In this document: in pieces, positions 26,548 to 35,865 of the stretch
Numbering within the stretch: the stretch's first letter is position 1
Layout of the letters: each line of letters opens with the position of its first letter
DNA from: Afipia sp. OHSU_II-C1
GTDB lineage: Bacteria; Pseudomonadota; Alphaproteobacteria; Rhizobiales; Xanthobacteraceae
DNA length: 64,000 bases
Assembly (NCBI RefSeq): GCF_000497575.1
Contig: NZ_APJI01000015.1
Location: 124,001-188,000, forward strand
Direction of reading: 5' to 3'
The notes under the pieces: generated by a model
Databases searched by the model: none
What the model saw: the letters and a program-made list of their open reading frames with translations, nothing else
What the model was told of the DNA's origin: nothing
Program-made: the position numbers and the translations under genes

Positions 26548-26805
26548 CTGGCGGAACGAATGTGTCGCCCACCTCGCCGCAGGCGCCCTGCAAGACGATC
26601 ATGCTGCATTCCCGAAGTGCAGCATGGTCGAATTCGCATCAGAGCCGCCCGATGCAACCAGAACTCCGACAAATTTCTCTCAAATTTGAATCGCTCTCGC
26701 GCGTTTAACCTTACCGAATTATAGAGGTGGATGGTTCAACAATTCCACATTTGCGACCGCTCCATGACGCTAAGACTTCGGTCTCTGGGGACACGGAGGT
26801 GACGC

Positions 26806-28014
26806 ATGAGGGGTTTCAAGCCCGCGGAATTGGATACGGTCGCGACATTCGGCCAGCGCAAGATGACGCCGCGCGTTTGCATCGTCGACGCGAAAAGACA
26901 CATCCGCACGTTTCTCGCGGAGGCTCTCGAGGAGCTCGGCTTCGTTGCTTCCGAATGCGCGAGCGCGGACGAACTGCCGCTACGGCTCGACGTGCACGCA
27001 CCCGATCTCGTTCTTGTCGGAATGCCGAACGACGGCGTTCAGGCGGGGCAAATCCTGAAAACCCTCGTCGACAAGAAATTCGACGGCCAGGTGCTGCTGA
27101 TCGGCCCGAAAGAATCGATTATCGCAGGCGCGCTCCGTCAGCTCGGAGAGGAACTCGGCATCGCCATGCTGCCGCCGCTTGCGACGCCGTTCAGTGCGGA
27201 TGGCCTGCGGGCCAGCGTGGTCACGCTGCTTCCGCAACAGGCCCCGCCGAGTCCGCCCGTCGATGTCGCGGAGGCGCTGAAGGCCGGTTGGCTGGAACTG
27301 TGGTATCAGCAGAAGATCGACGTGCATACGCTCGCGCCGCGCGGCGCCGAGGCGCTGATCCGCATGCGCCATCCGTCCTGGGGCGTCGTGCCTCCCGCTT
27401 CGTTTATCCCCGACGACAATGACCCCCAGTTCAAGGGACTGTCCGAATTTGTGGTCAGCCGCGCGCTGGACGACTGGCATTATTTCATGGGCCAGCACGG
27501 CCCCGTCGATATTTCCATCAATCTGCCGATCAGCTTCCTCGAAGACCCCGCGTCAGTCAGCAACCTCTGCCGCCAGATTCCGGATCACCCGGCGTTCGGT
27601 GGATTGATCGTGGAGGTCAAGGGTGCCGAAGTGATTCGGAACCTCGATCTGGCGATCGACGTCGCCAAGCGTATGCGTTTTCACAACATCGCAATCTCGA
27701 TCGATGATCTCGGGACCGACTGGCCTCTTCTCACGGAGCTGAAGAGTTTTCCGTTCGTCGAAATCAAGGTCGACCGGGAATTCGTCACAGGCTCCGCCGA
27801 CAACCGCCTCAAGCAGACAGTGTGCCGCCGCATTCTCGAGCTTGCGAACCGGAACGGCGCGCGCACCGTCGCCAAGGGCGTAGAGACACGATCAGATCTG
27901 GTCGCAACCCATGAAATGGGGTTCGATCTTGCGCAGGGCTATCTGTTCGGCAAACCTGCCAACGCGAAGAAATTCGCCCGTGCCTCGCTCGCGCGTCCGA
28001 CGGCTCTTGCGTGA
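26806..28014 (+). CDS. Receiver-like plus EAL domain protein (putative c-di-GMP phosphodiesterase)
   Basis: 402 residues. Residues about 20-135 resemble a response-regulator fold (RVCIVDAKRHIRTFLAEALEELGF, PDLVLVGMPNDG), but the phosphoacceptor Asp position reads VGMP, so phosphorylation is unlikely. The EAL domain retains EAL (182-184), Asn239, Glu270, Asp300-Asp301, Lys321, Glu360 and Gln377, the metal and catalytic set of active phosphodiesterases; the DDFG loop reads DDLGTDW. It probably hydrolyses c-di-GMP under a pseudo-receiver's control. Confidence 0.85.
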   Translation: MRGFKPAELDTVATFGQRKMTPRVCIVDAKRHIRTFLAEALEELGFVASECASADELPLRLDVHAPDLVLVGMPNDGVQAGQILKTLVDKKFDGQVLLIGPKESIIAGALRQLGEELGIAMLPPLATPFSADGLRASVVTLLPQQAPPSPPVDVAEALKAGWLELWYQQKIDVHTLAPRGAEALIRMRHPSWGVVPPASFIPDDNDPQFKGLSEFVVSRALDDWHYFMGQHGPVDISINLPISFLEDPASVSNLCRQIPDHPAFGGLIVEVKGAEVIRNLDLAIDVAKRMRFHNIAISIDDLGTDWPLLTELKSFPFVEIKVDREFVTGSADNRLKQTVCRRILELANRNGARTVAKGVETRSDLVATHEMGFDLAQGYLFGKPANAKKFARASLARPTALA

Positions 28015-28020
28015 CGGCTC

Positions 28021-29454
28021 TCATCCGGCCCTGACGGCTGCGCCTCTCCCGCCCCAGTTCGTGAAACGAACTGCGGCGACAGCGAGGGCACCCAGCAAAA
28101 TCATCGATACCGCTGCCAGCCAGAAGAACTGCGTGCTGTCCCCGCCATGTGACATCAGCCACCATCCGCCTGCCATGACGAATGCAAGCCGCGCGGTTTG
28201 CGCAAGCACCGGCCCGATGACGCGCGCCGCGCCCTGCGAGGAGAAGTAGAGAGAGATCGCGAGGCCGACGAAAGCGAGAAAGGGGCCGACGATGGAAAGA
28301 TACTGACGGCTCGCAGCCCGCACCGCGGTGTTATCGGTGAAAATATTCACCCAGATATCCGGATAGAGGGCAAAGAAGCTACCGAAGACGCCGACCGCCG
28401 CAAACGACACACCACCCGCGGTCCAGGCAATTCGCCTGGCCCGGGCGATACGGCCCGCGCCGATCGCCATTCCGATCATCGGCACCGATGCAATGCCCAC
28501 CGCAAACGCCAGTGATGTCAGCATGAATTCGAGGCGAGCGCCGATTCCGTAACCCGCCAGCACCTCGGTCCCAAACGTTGCCAGCAGGTGCGTGAAGATC
28601 GTCACCGTGAGCACGATCTGCAACGGCGAAAAGCAGGCAATCGCACCTACCTGCAAAATGTCGTAGAACATCGCGCGCTGAAACCGGAAGCCCCTGAAGT
28701 TCAGTTTCACGCGGCTGCGGCCCGACAGCAGATACCACGCCATGATCCCCGCGCCGATCGAGAACGCCATCAGCGTGCCGGCCGCGACGCCGCGCATGCC
28801 GAACTGCGGAATTGGCCCAAGGCCAAGACCGAGCACACCGCCGAACAGAACCTGAAAGAACGCCGAGTTGAGAATGATCGCCGACGGCAGCTTCATGTTG
28901 CCGGTGCCGCGCAACAGCGCCGCCAGAGTGTTCATGATCCATGGCAACACGGCGCCGCCGAAGAATATCTGCGCGTACCCGATCGCCTCGCCCAGGACGC
29001 GGCCCCTGCCGCCCAGTGCGGCAAACAGATATGGCCCGAAGACCAGCATCCCGATCATGAAGGTCAGACCGAAGCAAATCCCGATCATCAGCGCGTGCAC
29101 GGCAAGCGCGGATGCACGCTCGGTGTCGTTGGCGCCCAGCGCGCGCGCAATGGCTGACGCGACGCCGCCGCCCATCGCGCCGCCTGACATGGTCATCATC
29201 AGGATGACAAACGGAAACACCAGCGCCATCGCCGCCAACGGTTCGACACCCAGACGGCCGATATAGGATGTTTCCGCGATCGCGACGCAGGTGCCGGCAG
29301 TCAGCGCGACGACATTGGGAGCAGCCAGCTTCAGCAGAGTAGAAAGGATCGGACCGTCGAGCAGCGGATTTCTGGCCGGGCCTTTGACAGGGGGGAGCGG
29401 CGGCTTCTCGTCCGCCTGCACCACAGGAATTTCGGCAGCTCCCAGTTCGGACAT
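28021..29454 (-). CDS. MATE family efflux transporter (NorM-like)
   Basis: 477 residues with a 45-residue soluble proline-rich N-terminus and about 12 membrane segments. MATE features: LLKLAAPNVVALTAGTCVAIAETSYIGRLG, LRGTGNMKLPSAI, MRGVAAGTLMAFSIGAGIMA and GIGARLEFMLTSLAFAVGIASVPMIG. Exports toxic compounds coupled to a cation gradient. A second MATE gene lies at 6734. Convergent with the EAL gene with only 6 bp between stops. Confidence 0.92.
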   Translation of the reverse strand: MSELGAAEIPVVQADEKPPLPPVKGPARNPLLDGPILSTLLKLAAPNVVALTAGTCVAIAETSYIGRLGVEPLAAMALVFPFVILMMTMSGGAMGGGVASAIARALGANDTERASALAVHALMIGICFGLTFMIGMLVFGPYLFAALGGRGRVLGEAIGYAQIFFGGAVLPWIMNTLAALLRGTGNMKLPSAIILNSAFFQVLFGGVLGLGLGPIPQFGMRGVAAGTLMAFSIGAGIMAWYLLSGRSRVKLNFRGFRFQRAMFYDILQVGAIACFSPLQIVLTVTIFTHLLATFGTEVLAGYGIGARLEFMLTSLAFAVGIASVPMIGMAIGAGRIARARRIAWTAGGVSFAAVGVFGSFFALYPDIWVNIFTDNTAVRAASRQYLSIVGPFLAFVGLAISLYFSSQGAARVIGPVLAQTARLAFVMAGGWWLMSHGGDSTQFFWLAAVSMILLGALAVAAVRFTNWGGRGAAVRAG

Positions 29455-29569
29455 GCACTCCCCGGCGTGGCGGTCTCATTGATGTCGGCCGCCTCCGCCG
29501 ACCCTTACCATCAAACCGGTGGCCTGCAATGCGCGCCTTGCGCATGGCGCCCAGTCACCGGCCCGAATA

Positions 29570-31372
29570 TCAGGCCGAACCGAGCATGTCGGCGGCCTCC
29601 GCCATCGACATGGGCCGGTCGCCGAGCAGCCTGTCGGCGACCGCGCCATCGCCTTCGCCCGGCAGGACCGCAAAGGGGTCCTGCGCGGTCAGACGGTGAT
29701 CGACCACGAGCCTTGAAAGCAATAGCCGGCGCGCATCGCCGCGCATGGCGTGGATCCGGCTGCCCTCCCAGGCAAACGTCACGGCGCTTGCGACATGATA
29801 GAGCGTGCTGGTCGCGCGCCGGGCTTCGGCCTCGTTCTCAGACCGGCCCGCGACCTCGCGCGCGAAACCGATAGCCCTGTCGGTGAAGCCATAAAGCCGA
29901 TCCCGCCAGCCCTGCGGAACGCCGGGCATGTCGTCGATCCGCGCATGCAGATCAGCGCCGAGAGCGGCTTCGGCGCCGTGACGGCCAACTGCCCGCTTGA
30001 GCGTGTCGATAGCTACGATGTTGCCGGTGCCCTCCCAGATCGAACCAAGATGCGCATCGCGCAAGAGCCGCGGCGTAGCGAATTCTTCGATGTAGCCGAT
30101 GCCGCCGCGCATCTCCATCGCCTCGCCACAGACCTTGCGAGCATCGCGTGTGGCGCGGTACTTCAGCGTCGGCGTCAGCACGCGCAGCAAAGCCGCAGCA
30201 TCCTGGCTGCCTGCCTCGGCGCGATCGAGCGCATCGGCCGTCATGAAACTCATCGACACCGCCTGTTCGGTCGCGAGCATGATTTTCATCAGCTGACGGC
30301 GTGCGAGCGGCATGTCGACAATGCGGCGGCCAAAAACCACCCGGTTGTGGGCAACGGTGTTCGCATCATGATGTGCGCGGCGCATCAATGCAGCGGATTT
30401 CACGCCGTTGGAGAGCCGCGACCAGTTGACCATTTCGGCCATCTGCACGAAGCCGCGATCGAGACGGCCGACAGCGTAAGCAATCGCACCTTCAAGCTTG
30501 ATTTCGCCTGACGCCATCGAGCGGGTGCCGAGCTTGTCCTTGAGACGCACAATCCGGTAGTGGTTCGGCGAGCCATCGTCGAGTTCGCGCGGCATCAGGA
30601 AGAGGCCGACGCCCTGCGTGCCGCCAACCGCGCCTTCCGGCCGCGCCAACAGCATCACCATCTTGGCATCGGCGTTGGAGCAGAACCACTTCTCGCCATG
30701 AAGCCGCCAGTGATCGCCTTCCTGCACGGCCGTGGTGGTCAGCTTGCCGACATCGGAGCCGCCCTCCTTCTCGGTCATGAACTGGCCGCCCTGGGTCAGC
30801 TTCGACATGTCGGTCTGCGTCAGGCCGTCGAGATACTTTGCCTTGAGCGCTTCATCTCCGAACCGTGACAGCAGGCGCGCGGCGCCGTCCGTGACATTGA
30901 TGGGACACCCGAGACCGAACTCAGCCTGATTGAACAGGAATGTGAAGGCGTGTTTCGCCACCGCCGGATAAGTATCGGCCCAGCCAAGAATGCCCTTGCG
31001 ATGCGACATCGCGTGAATGCCGAACTCGCCATAAGCCGCGCGCTCAAGCTCACGATACGCCGGATGATACTCGATCCATTGCCGGTCGTTGCCGAAGCGG
31101 TCGCGTTGATGCAGCACCGGGCCGTGTTTGTCGGCAAGGCGCGCGCATTCGTCGAGATGACCACCAGCGAGAGAGCCAAGCCGGTCCAGATGCGGCTCGA
31201 TGTGTTGAAACAACGCGGCGGGAAGATGGATGCGCAGCAGGTCAGCGAGGATCGGATCGGCGCGATAGAAATTCATGCCCGACGTGTCGGGCGCGATCAG
31301 ACCGAACTCGGATGTCGGCTCACCCGGCGAAGCTAACTTTTCTGAAGGCGGAGTTTTTGCGGCTGCAACCAT
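29570..31372 (-). CDS. Acyl-CoA dehydrogenase, AidB-like
   Basis: 600 residues. Motifs: LTQGGQFMTEKEGGSDVG (FAD-binding loop, MTEKEGGSD), HWRLHGEKWFCSNADA, KLGTRSMASGEIKLEGA, MRGGIGYIEE and EGTGNI near the end, giving an AidB rather than a classic short-chain pattern (usually about 540-600 residues). AidB proteins bind DNA and are alkylation-induced; this one could instead be a fatty acyl-CoA dehydrogenase. No fatty-acid genes are adjacent. Confidence 0.88.
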   Translation of the reverse strand: MVAAAKTPPSEKLASPGEPTSEFGLIAPDTSGMNFYRADPILADLLRIHLPAALFQHIEPHLDRLGSLAGGHLDECARLADKHGPVLHQRDRFGNDRQWIEYHPAYRELERAAYGEFGIHAMSHRKGILGWADTYPAVAKHAFTFLFNQAEFGLGCPINVTDGAARLLSRFGDEALKAKYLDGLTQTDMSKLTQGGQFMTEKEGGSDVGKLTTTAVQEGDHWRLHGEKWFCSNADAKMVMLLARPEGAVGGTQGVGLFLMPRELDDGSPNHYRIVRLKDKLGTRSMASGEIKLEGAIAYAVGRLDRGFVQMAEMVNWSRLSNGVKSAALMRRAHHDANTVAHNRVVFGRRIVDMPLARRQLMKIMLATEQAVSMSFMTADALDRAEAGSQDAAALLRVLTPTLKYRATRDARKVCGEAMEMRGGIGYIEEFATPRLLRDAHLGSIWEGTGNIVAIDTLKRAVGRHGAEAALGADLHARIDDMPGVPQGWRDRLYGFTDRAIGFAREVAGRSENEAEARRATSTLYHVASAVTFAWEGSRIHAMRGDARRLLLSRLVVDHRLTAQDPFAVLPGEGDGAVADRLLGDRPMSMAEAADMLGSA

Positions 31373-31517
31373 GGCGTTTCATCCCTGCCGGGATCGCTCC
31401 CGTTATTTTCAGGAATGATCCGGTATTTGGATGCCCGCGGCAAGCTGGCCGGAAGCCAATGGCGACATGGGTGAAATGTGCCGCGAGGGGACGTAATTCG
31501 CAGAGCGGAACCGGCCG

Positions 31518-32666
31518 CTAGGTCCGAAAATGCTTCGAGAGTTTCAGGCCCTGGCCCTGATAGTTGGATGCAATGCGCTGGCCATATAGCGCATCGGGGC
31601 GCGACAGCATTTTCTCATACACAAGGCGACCGACGATCTGGCCGTGCTCGAGAATGAACGGCACTTCGCGCGAACGCACCTCCAGCACTGCGCGCGAACC
31701 CTGCCCGCCTGCGCCCGCATAGCCGAAGCCGGGATCGAAAAAGCCCGCATAGTGCACGCGGAATTCGCCAACCAGCGGATCGAACGGCACCATCTCGGCG
31801 GCGAAATCCGGCGGCACCTGCACGGCCTCCTTGGAGGCAAGAATGTAGAACTCACCGGGATCGAGGATCAGGCTGCGATCCGGCCGCGCGCGGATCGGCT
31901 CCCAGAACTCACCCACCGTGTATCCGGCACGGCGATCGACATCGACCACGCCGGTATGGCGTTTGGCGCGATAGCCGACAAAACCATCCGAGCCTTCACC
32001 GGACAGATCAACGCTCAACGCGACGCCACCGGCGAGATCGGCTTCGTCGCTGTCGACCAGACGCTCGGCTTCATGCAGCGCCTCCAGTTCATCGCCATCG
32101 AGCAGCGGATGGCCGGTGCGGAAACGAATCTGCGACAGCCGCGATCCTTCACGCAGCAAGACCGGGAATGTCTTCGGGCTGATCTCCGCATAGAGCGGGC
32201 CATGATAGCCGGGCGCGATCATGTCGAAGCGCCGCGTGCCGTCGGCGATCACGCGGGTGAAAACATCAAGGCGGCCGGTGGAGCTTTTCGGATTTGCCGC
32301 AGCCTGAATCGTCGGCGGCAGCGCGAGACTTTCCAGCAGCGGCACGATGTAGACGCAGTTGGTTTCCAGCACCGCGCCATCGGACAGATCGATCTCGTGC
32401 AGCTTCAGTTCATCGATACGCTGGGCCACAGTCATGTCCGGTCCCGGCAGGAAGCTGGCGCGCACGCGGTAGGCAATCGCACCGAGGCGCAGGTCGAGAC
32501 TGGCCGGCTGGATCTGGCTTTCAACGAACGGATATTCCGGCAGGATCAGGCCTGCATCGGCCATCGCCGCGATCATGCGGTCAGGCAGAATTCCTGTCGC
32601 GTCGGGGGCAAGTGTGAAGGCCACGGGGTAATCCTCGGCTATCGGCTGATCCAGCAAAACAAGCAT
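31518..32666 (-). CDS. dcd: 2'-deoxycytidine 5'-triphosphate deaminase, two-domain form
   Basis: 382 residues, about twice the ~190 of the standard dCTP deaminase, as found in alphaproteobacteria. Two dUTPase-like halves: first AANPKSSTGRLDVFTRVIADG with ILPDRMI and SLDLRLG, second GEFYILASKEAVQVPPDFAAEMVPFDPLVGEFRVHYAGFFDPGFG. The signature S-S-T-G-R-x-D appears only in the first half; the second has the FDPGFG loop. Converts dCTP to dUTP for dTTP synthesis. It is divergent from metZ. Confidence 0.92.
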   Translation of the reverse strand: MLVLLDQPIAEDYPVAFTLAPDATGILPDRMIAAMADAGLILPEYPFVESQIQPASLDLRLGAIAYRVRASFLPGPDMTVAQRIDELKLHEIDLSDGAVLETNCVYIVPLLESLALPPTIQAAANPKSSTGRLDVFTRVIADGTRRFDMIAPGYHGPLYAEISPKTFPVLLREGSRLSQIRFRTGHPLLDGDELEALHEAERLVDSDEADLAGGVALSVDLSGEGSDGFVGYRAKRHTGVVDVDRRAGYTVGEFWEPIRARPDRSLILDPGEFYILASKEAVQVPPDFAAEMVPFDPLVGEFRVHYAGFFDPGFGYAGAGGQGSRAVLEVRSREVPFILEHGQIVGRLVYEKMLSRPDALYGQRIASNYQGQGLKLSKHFRT

Positions 32667-32730
32667 TTTATCGGTTATCCGATGGGGTGCTTGACGGAAA
32701 GGGCATGCGGGATTAAGCCTAGGACTTATC

Positions 32731-32792
32731 CCGTGGTCATTTGAGCCGGCCGGCTTGCAGCCACGTTAAATAACTCGCTAAACAGGCCGGGG
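32731..32792 (+). ncRNA. SAM-II riboswitch aptamer
   Basis: S-adenosylmethionine sensor in the 5' leader of metZ. P1 is CGTGG (32732-32736) with CCACG (32761-32765). The P1 loop carries the conserved GGTCATTTGAGCC. P2 is a pseudoknot between CCGGCC (32746-32751) and GGCCGG (32785-32790), after the conserved CGCTAAA segment. The order and spacing match the SAM-II family of alphaproteobacteria. High SAM is expected to reduce metZ expression. Confidence 0.92.
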
Positions 32793-32803
32793 ACAGTGTG
32801 ATC

Positions 32804-32839
32804 CCGGCTTGTGGAAAGATTTTCCAGGCCGGTTTTTTT
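32804..32839 (+). terminator. Riboswitch-controlled intrinsic terminator
   Basis: CCGGC (32804-32808) pairs with GCCGG (32828-32832) and TGGAAA (32812-32817) with TTTCCA (32821-32826), followed by seven T (32833-32839). The left strand CCGGC can instead pair with GCCGG of the P2 right strand (32786-32790), forming an antiterminator. So SAM binding, by occupying P2, would free CCGGC for termination. Confidence 0.7.
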
Positions 32840-32873
32840 GTGTCCATCGCGAGGTGGCCACGATGGAGTGCAC

Positions 32874-34106
32874 ATGTCCGAGACCAAAACGCCCGCGGCC
32901 AATACTTCCCCAAGCAAGCCGCTGTCCCCCACCCTTAATTATCGCCCCGAAACCCGCCTCGTGCATTCAGGCACACTGCGCTCGCAGTACGGCGAAACCT
33001 CCGAAGCGCTGTTCCTGACGCAGGGGTTCATCTACGACACCGCCGAACAGTGCGAGGCGCGTTTCACCGGCGCAGATCCAGGCTTCCTGTATTCGCGGTT
33101 TTCGAATCCGACCGTGTCGATGTTCGAGCAGCGCATGATCGAGCTCGAAGGTGCCGAAGCCGCGCGCGCCACTGCGACCGGCATGGCTGCGGTGACCACC
33201 GCCATTCTTGCTCCGCTCAAATCCGGCGATCACGTCGTCGCCGCGAAAGCGCTGTTCGGCTCATGCCGTTATGTCGTGGAAGATCTGCTGCCGCGTTACG
33301 GCATCGAGTCCACGCTGGTCGATGGCCATGATCTCGACCAATGGAAGAAGGCCGTGCGGCCGAACACCAAATCGTGCTTCCTCGAAAGCCCGACCAACCC
33401 GACGCTCGATGTAGTGGACATCGCAGCGGTCGCGGACATCGCTCACAGCGTCGGTGCGAGGCTGATCGTGGACAACGTGTTCGCAACCCCGATCTGGCAG
33501 AGCCCGCTCACGCTCGGCGCTGACGTCGTTGTTTACTCGGCGACCAAGCATATCGACGGTCAGGGCCGCTGCCTCGGTGGCATCATCCTGTCGTCGGAGG
33601 CATTCATCCAGGAGCACATCCACACCTTCCTGCGCCAGACGGGACCTGCAATGTCGCCGTTCAATGCGTGGGTGCTGCTGAAGGGCCTTGAGACGCTGAG
33701 CATCCGGGTGAAGGCGCAGACCGAAACGGCAGCCGCCATTGCCGATGCACTGGCAAAACACCCGAAAATCTCACGGCTGATCTATCCGGGCCGTGCCGAC
33801 CACCCGCAGGCCGCGATCGTGAGGAAGCAGATGCGCGCAGGCTCGACGCTGATCGGCTTCGAAGTCAGGGGCGGCAAGGCGGCAGCATTCCGCACACTGA
33901 ATGCGCTGAAGCTGGCGCGGATTTCCAACAACCTCGGCGACTCCAAGAGCATCGTCACCCATCCCGCAACCACGACGCATCAGCGCCTGACACCGGAAGC
34001 ACGCGCCGAACTCGGCATCAGTGAAGGCTTCATCCGCTTCTCGGCGGGCCTGGAGCACAAGGATGATCTGATCGAGGACCTGAATGCGGCGCTGGAGACA
34101 GCGTGA
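32874..34106 (+). CDS. metZ: O-succinylhomoserine sulfhydrylase
   Basis: 410 residues from the ATG at 32874. A fold-type I PLP enzyme of the Cys/Met metabolism family: motifs YSRFSNPTVSMFEQRMIELEGAEAARATATGMAAV, LFGSCRYV, FLESPTNPTLDVVDI and VVYSATKHIDGQGR (PLP lysine in ATKH), plus PGRADHPQ. It makes homocysteine from O-succinylhomoserine and sulfide, so the direct-sulfhydrylation route of methionine synthesis is implied. It is preceded by the SAM-II riboswitch, the expected controller. phzF follows 9 bp downstream. Confidence 0.95.
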   Translation: MSETKTPAANTSPSKPLSPTLNYRPETRLVHSGTLRSQYGETSEALFLTQGFIYDTAEQCEARFTGADPGFLYSRFSNPTVSMFEQRMIELEGAEAARATATGMAAVTTAILAPLKSGDHVVAAKALFGSCRYVVEDLLPRYGIESTLVDGHDLDQWKKAVRPNTKSCFLESPTNPTLDVVDIAAVADIAHSVGARLIVDNVFATPIWQSPLTLGADVVVYSATKHIDGQGRCLGGIILSSEAFIQEHIHTFLRQTGPAMSPFNAWVLLKGLETLSIRVKAQTETAAAIADALAKHPKISRLIYPGRADHPQAAIVRKQMRAGSTLIGFEVRGGKAAAFRTLNALKLARISNNLGDSKSIVTHPATTTHQRLTPEARAELGISEGFIRFSAGLEHKDDLIEDLNAALETA

Positions 34107-34115
34107 GGAAACCGG

Positions 34116-34955
34116 ATGCAGACATTTGATTTCCAACAGGTCGATGTCTTCACCGGCAAGCGCCTGAAGGGAAATCCGCTTGCTGTGGTTATCGGCGCCG
34201 ACGGACTTCCCGACGGCGCCATGGCTGCGCTCGCGAACTGGACGAATCTCAGCGAGACGACCTTCCTTCTGAAACCGACAGTGCCGGAAGCCGACTATCG
34301 CCTGCGGATTTTTACGCCTTCAGGCGAACTCCCGTTTGCCGGCCATCCGACATTGGGCAGTTGCCATGTCTGGCTGAGCCTGGGGAATACCGCCAGGCAG
34401 ACACACGTCGTCCAGGAATGCGGCGCTGGCCTCGTTAAAATCAGACGCGACGGGAACAGGCTGGCATTCGCCGCGCCTCCTCTGCGCCGCACCGGAAATG
34501 TCGAAAGCGATATTCTCGATCAGATCGCCCACGGCCTGCAAATTCGCCGCGACGCCATCAAGGCATCGCAATGGATCGACAATGGCCCCGGCTGGGTCGC
34601 CGTGATGCTGGCATCACGCCCGGAAATCCTTGGGCTGAGGCCAGACTATCCTGCCCTCGGGAATCTTAAGCTTGGCGTGGTCGCACCGTGGGACCCCTCG
34701 CGCGACGGCGGGGATGCCTCTTTTGAGGTTCGCGCCTTCGTGTCCGACCGCGCGACAGAAGACCCGGTCACGGGCAGCCTGAATGCAGGTCTAGCCCAAT
34801 GGCTGATGTCCGCAGGACTCGCACCCGCTGCCTATGTCGCGAGCCAGGGCACCGTACTTGGGCGGGAGGGCCGCATTCACGTCGAGCGCGATGGTGATGA
34901 TATCTGGATCGGCGGCGAGACGCTGACATGCATCAAGGGCAAGCTGACGGTCTGA
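34116..34955 (+). CDS. PhzF-family isomerase/epimerase-like protein
   Basis: 279 residues. Core motifs FQQVDVFTGKRLKGNPLAVVIGADGLPDGAMAALANWTNLSETTFLL, FTPSGELPFAGHPTLGSCHVWL and VTGSLNAGLAQWLM, matching the phenazine-biosynthesis PhzF / diaminopimelate epimerase-like superfamily. The acid residue in NLSETTF corresponds to the PhzF catalytic Glu. No phenazine genes are present; the substrate is unknown. Very likely co-transcribed with metZ (GAGGAAA 6 bp before its start). Confidence 0.9.
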   Translation: MQTFDFQQVDVFTGKRLKGNPLAVVIGADGLPDGAMAALANWTNLSETTFLLKPTVPEADYRLRIFTPSGELPFAGHPTLGSCHVWLSLGNTARQTHVVQECGAGLVKIRRDGNRLAFAAPPLRRTGNVESDILDQIAHGLQIRRDAIKASQWIDNGPGWVAVMLASRPEILGLRPDYPALGNLKLGVVAPWDPSRDGGDASFEVRAFVSDRATEDPVTGSLNAGLAQWLMSAGLAPAAYVASQGTVLGREGRIHVERDGDDIWIGGETLTCIKGKLTV

Positions 34956-34962
34956 CGCAGCC

Positions 34963-35865
34963 CTACATCGGACGAAAGGTCATCACGTTGCTCGGGATGT
35001 TGACGCCCGCCTTCACCTGCCCGACCGATCTGATGATGGTGTCGCCGAGCAACTGGGCGAAACATGCGTAGCCCCAGTCGTTCATATGCAGGCCGTCGCC
35101 GATCACAAACTTCTCGAACGGCATTTTCTCGTCCTCGTGCCACTGCCGCATGACTTCGAAGCGCGGAAACACCGAGACATTTTTTAGCTTGGCGACATCG
35201 CCGAGCAATTTGACCATCTTGCTTGCGTTCTCGGTCTTCGCTGCAACAGCAGGAACGTACTGCGGGTCAATCAGTACGACATCGATGCCGCGGGCCTGGA
35301 GGCGCGCGATGCCGTCTTCCACGAGCGCCGCCGTCGCAGCGATGTCGCTGGCGTTGCCCTTGACGACAGCGTTGGTGCCGAGTTGCCAGATCACGAGATC
35401 CGGATCGGCATCGAGAACGGCGACATCGAACCGCTTCATCATTTCGGGCGCGTCCTGCCCGCCCATGCCACGATTGATGACCCTGATGTCGGCGGTTGGA
35501 AATTTGCGGCGCAACTGATCCGCAAGCCGGCTTGGATAATTGTAGGCCGCCGACGTGCCGTAGCCGACCGTGGTGGACGATCCGAATGCGACAATGGTCA
35601 CCGGCTCGTCCGCAGCGATCCGCCGCGCAACGCGCGGCAGCGAGCCGGGAATGTCCTTCACTCCCTTTGCAGGCAGGCAAGGCACGCGTGTGAGAATATC
35701 CCCCGCCCCCTTTGCCACGTTCTTCGCCGCTTCAATGGCCTTGGTGCCGAGGCCTTTCTGCTGCGGCGCTTCAGGCGCCTGCGCCAAAACCGGAGAAACG
35801 GCTGGCGAGCCGCACATCATCGCGCCCGCCATGGCGGCAATCGCCAAACGACCGTAAAAATTCAT
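34963..35865 (-). CDS. Periplasmic SGNH/GDSL hydrolase (catalytically intact)
   Basis: 300 residues from the ATG at 35865. Signal peptide MNFYGRLAIAAMAGAMMCGSP with a following linker. SGNH blocks: block I IVAFGSSTTVGYG (Ser96), block II NRGMGGQDA (131-139), block III GTNA (163-166) and block V DGLHMND (Asp257, His260). Start and stop overlap with the upstream paralogue by one base (TGATG). Third gene of the opgC operon. A periplasmic acyl esterase or transferase acting on glycans is the likely role (inference). Confidence 0.85.
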   Translation of the reverse strand: MNFYGRLAIAAMAGAMMCGSPAVSPVLAQAPEAPQQKGLGTKAIEAAKNVAKGAGDILTRVPCLPAKGVKDIPGSLPRVARRIAADEPVTIVAFGSSTTVGYGTSAAYNYPSRLADQLRRKFPTADIRVINRGMGGQDAPEMMKRFDVAVLDADPDLVIWQLGTNAVVKGNASDIAATAALVEDGIARLQARGIDVVLIDPQYVPAVAAKTENASKMVKLLGDVAKLKNVSVFPRFEVMRQWHEDEKMPFEKFVIGDGLHMNDWGYACFAQLLGDTIIRSVGQVKAGVNIPSNVMTFRPM

